Positions 53,913 through 62,305 of a stretch of DNA of 64,000 bases are shown in pieces. The position numbers and the translations under genes were made by a program. Within the stretch, counting starts at the first letter, position 1, and the number at the start of each line of letters is the position of its first letter. Source of the DNA: Aliiroseovarius sp. (GTDB taxonomy: Bacteria > Pseudomonadota > Alphaproteobacteria > Rhodobacterales > Rhodobacteraceae); assembly GCF_030148435.1 (NCBI RefSeq), contig NZ_JASBTN010000001.1, positions 106,486-170,485 of the forward strand, given 5' to 3'. Under the pieces are notes generated by a model that saw only the letters and a program-made list of their open reading frames with translations, did no database searches and was not told the origin of the DNA.

Positions 53913-55223
53913 ATGCCCCTTCGCCTCTCGACCCAGGCCGCCGATTTCGCGGCGCGCTTTGCCGAGCTTCTGTCGATGAAGCGCGAGGACAGCCCGGATG
54001 TGGACGCCGTGGTGGCGGAAATCATCGCCGACGTTCGCGCGCGCGGGGATGCGGCAGTGATCGAGCTGACCTCGAAATTCGATCGGTTGGATCTGACCCC
54101 CGAGACGCTGCGCTTCTCCGAGGAAGAGATCGAAGCCGAATGCGCCAGGGTGTCTGCCGCTGATCGCGCCGCGCTGGAGCTGGCAGCCGAACGCATCCGC
54201 GCCTATCACATCCGCCAGATGCCTTCTGACGACCGCTGGACCGACGACACCGGGGCCGAGCTGGGCTGGCGCTGGTCGGCGGTTTCCGCGGCGGGACTTT
54301 ATGTGCCCGGCGGGCTGGCAAGCTACCCGTCGTCCGTGCTGATGAACGCGATCCCGGCCAAGGTGGCGGGGGTCGGGCGGCTGGCCGTGGTGGTGCCAAC
54401 CCCGGACGGGCAGGCCAACCCGCTGGTCCTGCTGGCCGCGCGCATCGCCGGTGTGGACGAAGTGTATCGCATTGGCGGGGCGCAGGCCGTGGCGGCGTTG
54501 GCCTATGGCACCAAAACCATTGCGCCGGTCGACAAGATCACCGGTCCGGGCAACGCCTTCGTCGCCGCTGCCAAGCGGCGCGTGTTTGGCAAGGTCGGCA
54601 TCGACATGATTGCGGGCCCTTCCGAGATTCTTGTGATTGCCGACTCCGCGAACGATCCGGACTGGCTGGCGCTGGATCTGCTGAGCCAGGCTGAACATGA
54701 CGAAAGCGCCCAGTCGATCCTGATCACCACGGATGCGGAATTTGGCGAGAAAGTTGCCGGGGCTGTTGAAAAACGCTTGGAAACCCTGGCACGGCGCGAG
54801 ATCGCCGGGGCCTCCTGGCGTGACTTCGGCGCGGTCATTACCGTGGCCGACCTTGACGAGGCCGCAGAGCTGTCCAACCGCATCGCGCCCGAACACCTGG
54901 AGCTTTGCGTGGCCGATCCCGAGGCCCTGTCCGAAAAATGCACCCATGCCGGCGCCATCTTCCTGGGGCAGTATACGCCCGAGGCGATCGGTGACTATGT
55001 CGGTGGGCCGAACCACGTCCTGCCCACTGCGCGCTCGGCCCGGTTCAGCTCGGGCCTGTCGGTGCTGGACTTCCTCAAGCGCACCACGCTTGCCCGCATG
55101 ACCCCGGCGACCCTTGCCGCCATCGGTCCCGTCGCCGAGACCCTCGCCATTTCCGAAAGCCTCGAAGCGCATGGCCTGTCCGTGCGTGCACGGCTCAACG
55201 CCCTGAACGAACAAGAAAAATGA
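53913..55223 (+). CDS. hisD: Histidinol dehydrogenase
   Basis: 436 residues with HisD motifs: GLYVPGGLASYPSSVLMNAIPA, IDMIAGPSEILVIAD, DLLSQAEHDE (zinc ligands) and the substrate region NRIAPEHLEL and GDYVGGPNHVLPT. It performs the last two oxidations of histidine synthesis with NAD. Its stop overlaps the start of the UPF0262 gene by four bases. Confidence 0.96.
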   Translation: MPLRLSTQAADFAARFAELLSMKREDSPDVDAVVAEIIADVRARGDAAVIELTSKFDRLDLTPETLRFSEEEIEAECARVSAADRAALELAAERIRAYHIRQMPSDDRWTDDTGAELGWRWSAVSAAGLYVPGGLASYPSSVLMNAIPAKVAGVGRLAVVVPTPDGQANPLVLLAARIAGVDEVYRIGGAQAVAALAYGTKTIAPVDKITGPGNAFVAAAKRRVFGKVGIDMIAGPSEILVIADSANDPDWLALDLLSQAEHDESAQSILITTDAEFGEKVAGAVEKRLETLARREIAGASWRDFGAVITVADLDEAAELSNRIAPEHLELCVADPEALSEKCTHAGAIFLGQYTPEAIGDYVGGPNHVLPTARSARFSSGLSVLDFLKRTTLARMTPATLAAIGPVAETLAISESLEAHGLSVRARLNALNEQEK

Positions 55224-55699
55224 CCCATTGCATCAGCCATATCGAGATCGACGAGACCGGGCTTGCCGCCCCTACGCCCGCCATCGAGCAGGAGCGCAAG
55301 GTCGCGGTGTTTGACCTGCTGGAGGACAACAGTTTCGTGCTGGAAACACGCGGCGATCAGGCGGTTGCGGATGGCCCCTATCACCTGGGCCTCGCCATTC
55401 GCGAAAAGCGCCTGGTTTTCGACGTGGACACGGAAAGCGGCGATGATGCTGCCGAATTCCACATGTCGCTGGGCCCGTTCCGCCAGGTCGTGAAGGATTA
55501 TTTCGCCATCTGCGAAAGCTATTTCGACGCGGTGAAGAAACTGCCGCCCAGCCAGATCGAGGCAATCGACATGGCCCGCCGCGGCATTCACAACGAAGGC
55601 GCGCGCGTGCTGCAGGAGCGGCTTGAAGGCAAGGCCGAGATCGACATCGACACCGCCCGCCGCCTTTTCACCCTCATCTGCGTATTGCATTGGGGCTGA
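55220..55699 (+). CDS. UPF0262-family protein
   Basis: 159 residues matching UPF0262, a family restricted to alphaproteobacteria: HCISHIEIDE, EQERKVAVFDLLEDNSF, DYFAICESYFDAVKKL, AIDMARRGIHNEGA. Coupled to hisD by ATGA. No activity is established. Confidence 0.9.
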   Translation: MTHCISHIEIDETGLAAPTPAIEQERKVAVFDLLEDNSFVLETRGDQAVADGPYHLGLAIREKRLVFDVDTESGDDAAEFHMSLGPFRQVVKDYFAICESYFDAVKKLPPSQIEAIDMARRGIHNEGARVLQERLEGKAEIDIDTARRLFTLICVLHWG

Positions 55700-55701
55700 G
55701 C

Positions 55702-56163
55702 GTGACCGGGGGCGAGCGTCCACAATCGGTTCTGTTTTGCTGCGACCACAACGCAGTACGGTCCCCGATGGCCGAGGGCATGATGAAAGCTTTCTACGGC
55801 CATGAAATCTATGTGCAATCCGCCGGTGTGCACAGCGAGCTGGAGGTCGATGGATTCTCGGTCGCGGTCTGTGACGAACTGGGCATTTCGCTGTCCGGCC
55901 ATACCGTGCGCAGCTTCGACGATATGCGCCAGTGGGGCGATGACCTGTCCAGCTTTGATCTGGTCGTGGCCCTGTCCCCGGCCAGCCAGCGCCGGGCCCT
56001 GGACCTGACCCGTCACTACCACCTGGAGGTGGAATACTGGCCGATCATTGATCCGACGGGGCTGGGCAACCGGCGTGAGGAAAAGCTCGACGCCTACCGG
56101 GCTGCACGCGACCAGATTCGCGATCACATGATCCGCCGATTCGGAGCTCCGATCGAGGCATGA
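55702..56163 (+). CDS. Low-molecular-weight protein-tyrosine-phosphatase-like protein
   Basis: 153 residues from the GTG at 55702. The P-loop reads CCDHNAVRSP, so the C-x5-R signature is kept (second cysteine and R) but the usual CTGNICRSP is altered, with an aspartate and histidine next to the cysteine. The general acid region IDPTG has the conserved D-P. It may have phosphatase or arsenate-type activity, or altered substrate preference. It is adjacent to hisD-UPF0262, as often seen in alphaproteobacteria. Confidence 0.8.
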   Translation: MTGGERPQSVLFCCDHNAVRSPMAEGMMKAFYGHEIYVQSAGVHSELEVDGFSVAVCDELGISLSGHTVRSFDDMRQWGDDLSSFDLVVALSPASQRRALDLTRHYHLEVEYWPIIDPTGLGNRREEKLDAYRAARDQIRDHMIRRFGAPIEA

Positions 56164-56249
56164 CGCTTCCCGCCCTCCGGGCGGCGCTTTCGCTCTTGCC
56201 CGGTTGCGCGCCTGGCGGCACTCTGCCGCGCAACAACCGGGAGAGATCC

Positions 56250-56645
56250 ATGAGCCGTGACACCATTCAGCGCTATTTCGAAGCTTTCAACGCGGGAGAT
56301 ACACCCGCCATGCTGGACTGCCTGTCCGAGGATGTGGCGCACCATGTGAACGAGGGCAGGATCCGCACCGGAAAGGCACTGTTTTCCAAGTTTTGTGACC
56401 ACATGTCAGCCTGTTACAAGGAAAAGCTCACCGATATGGTGATCTTTGTCTCCGAGGACGGCCGCCGCGCGGCGGCGGAGTTCGTGGTCAACGGAACCTA
56501 TCTGAATACCGACCCGGGCCTGCCCGAGGCGCGCGGTCAGAAATACGTCCTGCCAGCCGGATCCTTCTTTACGCTGGAGGGCGGCAAGATCACCCGTGTG
56601 ACCACCTATTACAACCTTGCCGACTGGGAGCGGCAAGTCGCGTGA
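56250..56645 (+). CDS. NTF2/SnoaL-like protein
   Basis: 131 residues from the ATG at 56250 (GGGAG upstream; the longer frame lacks one). The NTF2 cone fold begins TIQRYFEAFNAGDTPAMLDCLSEDV and ends GGKITRVTTYYNLADW, resembling ketosteroid isomerase-related proteins. It overlaps the GNAT gene by four bases. The substrate is unknown. Confidence 0.82.
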   Translation: MSRDTIQRYFEAFNAGDTPAMLDCLSEDVAHHVNEGRIRTGKALFSKFCDHMSACYKEKLTDMVIFVSEDGRRAAAEFVVNGTYLNTDPGLPEARGQKYVLPAGSFFTLEGGKITRVTTYYNLADWERQVA

Positions 56646-57238
56646 CCCTGGACGTCCGCCCGCTGACCGGCACGGATCTGGAGCGCGTCCTGCCGGATGT
56701 CGCGCGACTGCGCATCAAGGTGTTCCGCGCCTGGCCTTACCTCTACGATGGCAGCTTCGACTATGAGCATCGCTACCTGCAGAGCTATCGCGACTCGGTG
56801 GGGGCCATTCTGGTCGGCGCGTTCGACGGCGACCGGTTGGTCGGCGCCTCGACCGGTACGCCGATGGAGGATCACGCGGAAGATTTCGCCGCCGCTTTCG
56901 CGGGGACGGGCCTTGCCTTGGGCGATATTTTCTACAACGCCGAAAGCGTGCTTTTGCCTGAATACAGGGGCAGGGGGATCGGCCATGCCTTCTTCGACGC
57001 ACGCGAGGCCCATGCCCGCGCCCTGGGCCGCCGCCACGTCGCTTTCTGTAGCGTGGTCCGGCCGGAGGATCACCCGTTGCGGTCTGCCGATTACCGTCCG
57101 CTTGATGCCTTCTGGACCGGGCGCGGCTATCGTAAGCTCGATGGAACCCTCGCGCGGTTTGCCTGGAAAGATATCGACAAGCCCGCCGAGGACGAGAAAC
57201 CGCTGCAATTCTGGATCCGGGACCTGGAGGAGACATGA
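56642..57238 (+). CDS. GNAT-family N-acetyltransferase
   Basis: 198 residues starting at GTG. The acetyl-CoA pocket is LLPEYRGRGIGHAFFDAREAHARALG, within the GNAT fold. The first 40 residues (RIKVFRAWPYLYDGSFDYEHRYLQSY) are typical of a GNAT subgroup in Rhodobacteraceae. It is coupled by overlap to the NTF2-like gene upstream and the amidohydrolase downstream, so all three may act on one substrate. Confidence 0.85.
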   Translation: MTLDVRPLTGTDLERVLPDVARLRIKVFRAWPYLYDGSFDYEHRYLQSYRDSVGAILVGAFDGDRLVGASTGTPMEDHAEDFAAAFAGTGLALGDIFYNAESVLLPEYRGRGIGHAFFDAREAHARALGRRHVAFCSVVRPEDHPLRSADYRPLDAFWTGRGYRKLDGTLARFAWKDIDKPAEDEKPLQFWIRDLEET

Positions 57239-58107
57239 GGTTAGCCGCCGCCGCCTATCCGATCGACTGGCATGACAGCTGGGCCAGCTTTGAGGACAAG
57301 ATCAGCGCCTGGGTGCATGGGGCCGAAGCCGACCTGCTGGTCTTTCCGGAATATGGCGCGATGGAACTGGCGTCGCTCGCGGGCAAGGACATTTGCGCGA
57401 ACGTGGAGGCCAGCCTGCACGCCGTGGCCGGGCAGATGGAGCGGGCGGATGGTTTGCTTATGCGGCTGGCGGCTGAAACCGGCAAGCATATCCTTGGTGG
57501 CTCCGGTCCCGTCTTTGCAGGCAACCGTCCGGTGAATCGCGCCACTTTCTTTACCCCGGACGGTCGGGCGGTCTCGCATGACAAGCAGATCATGACCCGC
57601 TGGGAGCGCGATCCGATGGACTGCCACGGCGGAGCGCCCTTGACGCTGATGGAAACGGCCCTGGGCAAGATCGGCGTGCTGATCTGCTATGACAGCGAAT
57701 TTCCCCTGCTGGGCCGCGCGCTGATCGAGAAAGGGGCGGACATTCTGCTGGTGCCATCGGCGACCGAGGGCATGGCGGGCTATGCCCGGGTGCGCATCGG
57801 CGCCATGGCCCGCGCACTGGAAGGTCAATGTGTGGCCGTACATGCCCCGACGCAGGGCGATGCGACTTGGAACCAGGTGGTGGATGTGAACACTGGGGCG
57901 GCCGCCATCTATGGCCCGCCGGACAAGGGCTTTCCGGACACGGGCATCATCGCGCAAGGCCGCTTTGACACGCCCGGCTGGGTCACGGCCGAAGTCGATC
58001 TTCGCGCCATTCGCGAGGTACGCCGCGACGGTCACGTGTTGAACAAGACCCACTGGGACGAACAGGTGGGCCGCGACGGGCCGGTCAGGATTGAACGGTT
58101 GATCTGA
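57235..58107 (+). CDS. Carbon-nitrogen hydrolase (nitrilase superfamily)
   Basis: 290 residues with the Glu-Lys-Cys triad: E in VFPEYGAMEL, K in HDKQIMTRWE and C in GVLICYDSEFPLLG. It hydrolyses an amide, nitrile or carbamoyl group. Overlap with the GNAT gene suggests a shared pathway. Its 3' end overlaps the convergent membrane-protein gene by 23 bases. Confidence 0.88.
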   Translation: MRLAAAAYPIDWHDSWASFEDKISAWVHGAEADLLVFPEYGAMELASLAGKDICANVEASLHAVAGQMERADGLLMRLAAETGKHILGGSGPVFAGNRPVNRATFFTPDGRAVSHDKQIMTRWERDPMDCHGGAPLTLMETALGKIGVLICYDSEFPLLGRALIEKGADILLVPSATEGMAGYARVRIGAMARALEGQCVAVHAPTQGDATWNQVVDVNTGAAAIYGPPDKGFPDTGIIAQGRFDTPGWVTAEVDLRAIREVRRDGHVLNKTHWDEQVGRDGPVRIERLI

Positions 58108-58843
58108 CCCGTAGCCAGGGCGGCGGGTGGCGCGCTTTCAGGAACTGTCGCAGCGGCGTGAAGATGATCACCGCAGCAATGCCGACAGACGCCAGGCACC
58201 AGATAGCCGGTTGTTCGTTCACATTGTCGGTAATCAGCCGCGCGGCAATCGGCCCGACCAGAAACTGGAACACCGTGATCCGCCAGGCCCCGTAGAAGAA
58301 GGGCAAGACGAAAACCGCAAGTCCATATCCCGACATGCCGTCACGAAATTGCCTCAGCAGCCAGTAGTCCGAGGTGGCCAAACCGTTGCCCCAGCTGTTG
58401 AGCGGCATCTCCCATGCCAGGTGCCAGTTGCCCTCGACCGTACAGAATTCTTCGCCACACATAATCCGCCAGGGTGCGCAGGTGCCGTTTCCCGTGAGCG
58501 GGGCCAGTTGCAGGATTGTATAGGCCGCCGCTACCGCGCACAGCGCGTACACCCAGCCCCGTGCGCGCAGCCGCGCGGCCTCGGGCAGGCAGGCCAGGGC
58601 CAGCGCGTTGAAGAAGAACGGTTGCAACGCGATATGGCCATAACTGAACATTGTCAGGTACTTGTTCGCGGGCAATCCGCATTGGCCGATTACCGGATAG
58701 CTCAGAGTCTGCACGACTTCCATGATCGAAAAGAAGCTCAGGGTAAGCCAGAAGGCCGGCGGATCTCCGCGCCGGGCCGATACGGCGGAAAGGGCGAACC
58801 CGCCGACCGCCAAGGTGGCCGAGACTTCCATGTTCCAGCACAT
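58085..58843 (-). CDS. Multi-span membrane protein, possibly DUF5765
   Basis: 252 residues with about seven hydrophobic segments. The start MCWNMEVSATLAVGGFALSA and the short tryptophan/cysteine-rich loop NGTCAPWRIMCGEEFC may be structurally important. I recall similar proteins named DUF5765, but this is not verified. No transport motif is seen. Confidence 0.7.
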   Translation of the reverse strand: MCWNMEVSATLAVGGFALSAVSARRGDPPAFWLTLSFFSIMEVVQTLSYPVIGQCGLPANKYLTMFSYGHIALQPFFFNALALACLPEAARLRARGWVYALCAVAAAYTILQLAPLTGNGTCAPWRIMCGEEFCTVEGNWHLAWEMPLNSWGNGLATSDYWLLRQFRDGMSGYGLAVFVLPFFYGAWRITVFQFLVGPIAARLITDNVNEQPAIWCLASVGIAAVIIFTPLRQFLKARHPPPWLRVRSTVQS

Positions 58844-59057
58844 AGGGACTTTCCACCGGCTGTTTTCTGGTCACTGACATAACGTTAACGTGTAGCGTCC
58901 GGCGGAGCAACTCGCCAAAAACGTGTGGCAATTTGCGCCGCCGCAACCACCTCATGACGCTATGAAGCCGCAGCCTACCCTTTTCCCTTGAAAATCCCCC
59001 GTTTCGGGGCCATTTAGGGGGCGCCCGCGACCCGCGGGTGTGAAAACAGGAGTGAAC
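58844..59057 (+). promoter_or_regulatory. Upstream region of infA with palindrome and leader hairpins
   Basis: Contains ACGTTAACGT (58882-58891), hairpin CCCCG/CGGGG (58997-59001/59005-59009), a GC-rich palindrome at 59029-59038 (ACCCGCGGGT) and the ribosome site AGGAG before ATG 59058. Confidence 0.45.
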
Positions 59058-59276
59058 ATGGCCAAGGAAGAACTGCTCGAATTCCCCGGTGTCGTGAAGG
59101 AACTCCTGCCGAACGCGACATTCCTGGTCGAGCTGGAGAACGGCCATACGATCATCGCGCACACGGCAGGAAAGATGCGCAAGAACCGCATCCGCGTTCT
59201 GGCTGGCGACAAGGTCCAGGTCGAGATGACCCCCTATGATCTGACCAAGGGTCGGATCAACTACCGCTTCAAGTAA
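59058..59276 (+). CDS. infA: Translation initiation factor IF-1
   Basis: 72 residues, the family length, from the ATG at 59058 with AGGAG upstream. The OB-fold motifs [38 protein letters not shown] and GRINYRFK are intact. It binds the 30S A site during initiation. It heads an infA-maf-RNase-yacG group. Confidence 0.97.
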   Translation: MAKEELLEFPGVVKELLPNATFLVELENGHTIIAHTAGKMRKNRIRVLAGDKVQVEMTPYDLTKGRINYRFK

Positions 59277-59285
59277 GCGCAACCG

Positions 59286-59867
59286 ATGCCGCGTCTGATC
59301 CTCGGCTCGGGCAGCCCGCGCCGGGCCGAACTGTTGGGCCAGCTTGGCCTGACAGCGGACGAGGTGCGTCCGCCCGATGTGGATGAAACGCCGCGCAAGG
59401 GCGAACTGCCGCTGCACTACTGCCGCCGCATTGCCGGTGCCAAGGCCGACGCGATGGATGTCGCGGCGGATGAGGTCGTGCTCTGCGCGGACACCACCGT
59501 GGCCCTTGGCCGCCGCATCATGGGCAAACCCGCCGATGCGGGGCAGGCGGCGGAGTTCCTGCTGGCGCTTTCCGGGCGCCGTCACCGCGTGATCACTTCG
59601 GTCGTGGTGCGCAACACAAAGGGACGTTGGGCGCGCGACGTGGTGACAAACGTGAAGATGAAGCGCCTCTCGGATGATGAGCTGAACGCCTATCTCGCCT
59701 CGGAGGACTGGCGCGGCAAGGCCGGGGCCTATGCCATCCAGGGGCCGGCCGGGGCCTTCATCCCGTGGATCCAGGGCAGCTATACGTCGGTCGTGGGCCT
59801 GCCGGTCGCGGAAACCGCCGCTCTGCTGAAAGCGGCGGACTATCCCGTTTATGGAGGCTGGTCATGA
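59286..59867 (+). CDS. maf: Maf-family nucleotide pyrophosphatase
   Basis: 193 residues: [19 protein letters not shown], the catalytic [15 protein letters not shown] and [18 protein letters not shown]. Maf enzymes hydrolyse dTTP/UTP or modified nucleotides and help restrain division. The stop overlaps the RNase gene by ATGA. Confidence 0.92.
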   Translation: MPRLILGSGSPRRAELLGQLGLTADEVRPPDVDETPRKGELPLHYCRRIAGAKADAMDVAADEVVLCADTTVALGRRIMGKPADAGQAAEFLLALSGRRHRVITSVVVRNTKGRWARDVVTNVKMKRLSDDELNAYLASEDWRGKAGAYAIQGPAGAFIPWIQGSYTSVVGLPVAETAALLKAADYPVYGGWS

Positions 59868-60898
59868 AAGGCCGCGTGATTGCTCTGGATGAATTGAAGG
59901 GCCGCCGTGTCGCCGTCCTGATCGAGGATGGCGTGGTCGAGGATCTTCTGATCGACGGACCGGACGACAGCTTTGCCCCGGGCGCGATCCTGCGCGGCAT
60001 CTGCGATCGCCCGCTGAAGGGGCAGGGGGGCATGATGCTGCGCCTGCCCGATGGCCAGACCGGATATCTGCGCGGGGCGAAGGGGCTGAAGCCTGGCCAG
60101 GCGCTGCTGGTACAGGTCACTTCGCGTGGTGAACCGGGAAAGGCCGTGCCGGTCAGCGACCGCGTACTGTTCAAGAGCCGTTTTGCCATTGTCACCCCCG
60201 GAGCGCCCGGCCTGAACATCTCGCGTGCCATTCGCGACGACGAAGAGCGCGTGCGCCTGCATGAGATCGCCGTCGACCTGATGGGCGAGGCCGCCGAAGG
60301 GCTGATCCTGCGATCCGCGGCCAAAGGGGCGTCGGACGAGGAGGTCGCGGGCGACATTGCCGGGATGCTGGAGCTTTCCCGTGCGGTCAGGGAAGATGCC
60401 GAGGGCCGCGAACCCGAGCTGCTGGTAGACGGCCCCGACGCGCACCTGCTGGCCTGGCGGGATTGGCCGCGGCCTGACCACCTGGACGAGGGGGGCTTCG
60501 CCGCCCACGATATCGAGATCACCCGCTGGCTCGCCCCGCGTGTGGGTCTGCCCGGCGGCGCATATGCCTACATCGAACCGACCCGCGCCCTTGTGGCGGT
60601 GGATGTGAACACCGGTTCCGACACCAGCCCCGCCGCCGGGCTGAAGGCCAATATCGCGCTGGCCCGGGTGCTCCCGCGCGAACTGCGCTGCCGCGGCCTG
60701 GGCGGCCAGATCGTGGTCGATTTCGCCCCCATGCCCAAAAAGGAACGCCGCCAGCTCGAACAGATCCTGCGCGCCTCTTTCCGCACCGACGGAATCGAGA
60801 CCTCGCTGGTCGGCTGGACCACGCTGGGCAATTTCGAACTGCAACGCAAACGTGAACGCCTGCCACTGGGCGACACCCTGTCGGGGAGCTTGCCATGA
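59864..60898 (+). CDS. Short ribonuclease E/G-like enzyme
   Basis: 344 residues from the ATG at 59864. The catalytic aspartates are D247 (VAVDVNTGS) and D286 ([15 protein letters not shown]), as in the DNase I-like core of RNase E/G. RNase G is about 490 residues; here the zinc-link cysteines and C-terminal scaffold are missing and the S1-type domain is not obvious. It is coupled on both sides to maf and yacG. It may process specific RNAs. Confidence 0.85.
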   Translation: MKGRVIALDELKGRRVAVLIEDGVVEDLLIDGPDDSFAPGAILRGICDRPLKGQGGMMLRLPDGQTGYLRGAKGLKPGQALLVQVTSRGEPGKAVPVSDRVLFKSRFAIVTPGAPGLNISRAIRDDEERVRLHEIAVDLMGEAAEGLILRSAAKGASDEEVAGDIAGMLELSRAVREDAEGREPELLVDGPDAHLLAWRDWPRPDHLDEGGFAAHDIEITRWLAPRVGLPGGAYAYIEPTRALVAVDVNTGSDTSPAAGLKANIALARVLPRELRCRGLGGQIVVDFAPMPKKERRQLEQILRASFRTDGIETSLVGWTTLGNFELQRKRERLPLGDTLSGSLP

Positions 60899-61077
60899 CC
60901 TGCCCGATCTGCGCGAAAGACAGCGATCCGGAATACAGCCCCTTCTGCTCACGCCGCTGCGCCGACGTCGACCTGGGCCGCTGGCTGAACGGCAGCTACG
61001 CCATTCCGGCAGTGGCCCCCGAGGACCTTGAAGAGGCCGCCGAAGAGCTCGCAAAAGAAACTCGCCGCCCGCACTGA
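60895..61077 (+). CDS. yacG: DNA gyrase inhibitor YacG
   Basis: 60 residues with a zinc site C3, C6, C18, C22 (CPIC, CSRRC) and DLGRWLNGSYAIP. YacG binds GyrB and blocks DNA binding. ATGA overlap with the RNase gene. It is the last gene of the core block before tRNA-Phe. Confidence 0.93.
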   Translation: MTCPICAKDSDPEYSPFCSRRCADVDLGRWLNGSYAIPAVAPEDLEEAAEELAKETRRPH

Positions 61078-61156
61078 AAAAGATGATATTTACTCTGGAC
61101 ACCCCCGGCCGCCACGACTAGAAACCCGCTACCCGAACGATGAAACGTTCACCCGT

Positions 61157-61231
61157 GCCCGGGTAGCTCAGGGGTAGAGCAGTGGATTGAAAATCCTCGT
61201 GTCGGTGGTTCGATTCCGCCCCCGGGCACCA
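61157..61231 (+). tRNA. tRNA-Phe (anticodon GAA)
   Basis: 75 nt including an encoded CCA; acceptor GCCCGGG/CCCGGGC, loop TTGAAAA. The anticodon stem GTGGA/TCCTC has a T-T mismatch at its second pair (61183 and 61197). The left edge of the repeat-rich segment begins at its 3' end. Confidence 0.95.
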
Positions 61232-61583
61232 AAATACTCAAAATACTGACGTAATATCAGTCGCTTAGTAGCGGTTGAGTCTCTGTAGCCCCACTAAAAG
61301 CCCCACTTCATCGCATTGTTGCACGGGCATCGCGAACGGCTGGAAGACTTGGTCCTTTAGGCCTTGAAGCACATCCACCACGCGGGCGTGGTTAAGGTTG
61401 GCGCTGCTGAACGAGCCCAAGGCAAAGAGGCGGCCTTCGTCGATGACACCTTGAGGGATTACGTTTTGGCTCGTCAGCATTGGAAGAATTTCGAAAACAC
61501 GATTTAATTGCATGGGACATGGTTAGCCCAATGCCTTATCCCAGAGAAGCGTGCAAATTGCCGTCTCAAAATTTCTCTCTTCC

Positions 61584-61706
61584 TAATGACTTTAACTAAA
61601 TCGGTCACGTTTTCGCTGCTCTATTGGGCAAAAGTCGCCTTTGCCTCGCGTGATGACTTGACATAAATCGGTCTACTCCTCGCGTAATGACTGGAATTAA
61701 ATCGGT
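61584..61706. repeat. Three 22-bp direct repeats (iteron-like)
   Basis: Copies at 61584-61605, 61651-61672 and 61685-61706, consensus T(A/G)ATGACT then TAAATCGGT, with copies 2 and 3 preceded by CTCGCG. Start-to-start spacings are 67 and 34 bp. A partial TAAATCGG recurs at 62697-62704. Confidence 0.75.
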
Positions 61707-61723
61707 TCAGGCTGCTTTTTATA

Positions 61724-61867
61724 GAGGTGCGAAAAACCTCGTTCCGCCTTTTTTAAGGGCTGGGAAAAACCTTTTAACGGGAAAAGGGCGAGATTAACCC
61801 GCCCTGATCAATTGTTCCCGTCTGGAACATTACTTCACCACGGCTTGGACCAGTGCCAAATCTGGCA
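61724..61867. other. Array of five short hairpins
   Basis: Stems: 61724-61728/61736-61740, 61770-61775/61782-61787, 61786-61790/61800-61804, 61813-61818/61824-61829 and 61854-61858/61863-61867. The second and third share bases, so they are alternatives. The array lies directly after the stop of the 75-residue gene, which reads toward it. Confidence 0.5.
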
Positions 61868-61871
61868 CATT

Positions 61872-62099
61872 TCATCTCCTCCCTCCGGCCTTCCACTCAG
61901 CTTGGCGCAGCTTTTCCAGCTTCATGAAGCCCTCTCTCAAGCTATCTATCAGCGTTAATAGGGCATGCCGAAGCTCTGTGCCCACGTCTTTCAACTGGTC
62001 ATAGGCCAAAAGGTCCAAAGCAATGGCTGTACCTTGCATTCTGATCAGCAAGGCGTCTGTGTCGTCGGTTGCGGATGTGAATTCATGATTGATGCTCAT
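61872..62099 (-). CDS. Small helical protein A of the repeat-rich segment
   Basis: 75 residues, predicted mostly helical (TAIALDLLAYDQLKDVGTEL, then LIDSLREGFMKLEKLRQ), with a basic tail. It overlaps the next-upstream gene by four bases (TGA/ATG). Its pattern of G-x-A-x-x-L near residue 25 and the C-terminal amphipathic helix resemble the neighbour, so the two may be diverged duplicates. No domain is recognised; small regulatory or antitoxin-like roles are possible only as guesses. Confidence 0.6.
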   Translation of the reverse strand: MSINHEFTSATDDTDALLIRMQGTAIALDLLAYDQLKDVGTELRHALLTLIDSLREGFMKLEKLRQAEWKAGGRR

Positions 62100-62305
62100 T
62101 GAGTGCCCTCCCTCAATTGGGCCTCAATCGCGTCAAGGTGAGCCTTGAGGGCCGTGCGTATGGCCCACGACGCATTCTGCACCGATTGGTAATCGACTTG
62201 GCTTGCGTCCGTGACCGTCATGAAATCTAGAAAGGCAAGTGCCAGGCCGATGCCGTCAATCTCGCATGAGGCCATCTCTGGGGCTTCGGGGTGAACAGTG
62301 GTCAT
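62096..62305 (-). CDS. Small helical protein B of the repeat-rich segment
   Basis: 69 residues from the ATG at 62303-62305, preceded by AGGAG (8-base spacer); the longer frame to 62416 is not used. Helical and acidic (GLALAFLDFMTVTDASQVDY, then KAHLDAIEAQLREGTQ). Coupled to protein A by the ATGA overlap. Function unknown. Confidence 0.6.
   Translation of the reverse strand: MTTVHPEAPEMASCEIDGIGLALAFLDFMTVTDASQVDYQSVQNASWAIRTALKAHLDAIEAQLREGTQ

Larger units (their letters stand above)
61232..61871. other. Gene-poor segment: three direct repeats and a hairpin array
   Basis: AT-rich DNA after tRNA-Phe. An open frame at 61265-61513 (minus) lacks a ribosome site and recognisable content. Repeats at 61584-61706 and at least five stem-loops at 61724-61867 are listed separately. 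Confidence 0.6.

Noticed and set aside
61231..61247. Tandem AAAATACT repeat at the tRNA-Phe 3' end as an attachment core
   Set aside because: The two copies are adjacent, not at both ends of an element; no distant copy is present in the window.
61265..61513. 82-residue minus-strand frame after tRNA-Phe
   Set aside because: No ribosome site at its start, no recognisable domain and no partner; it may be a remnant but cannot be supported as a gene.
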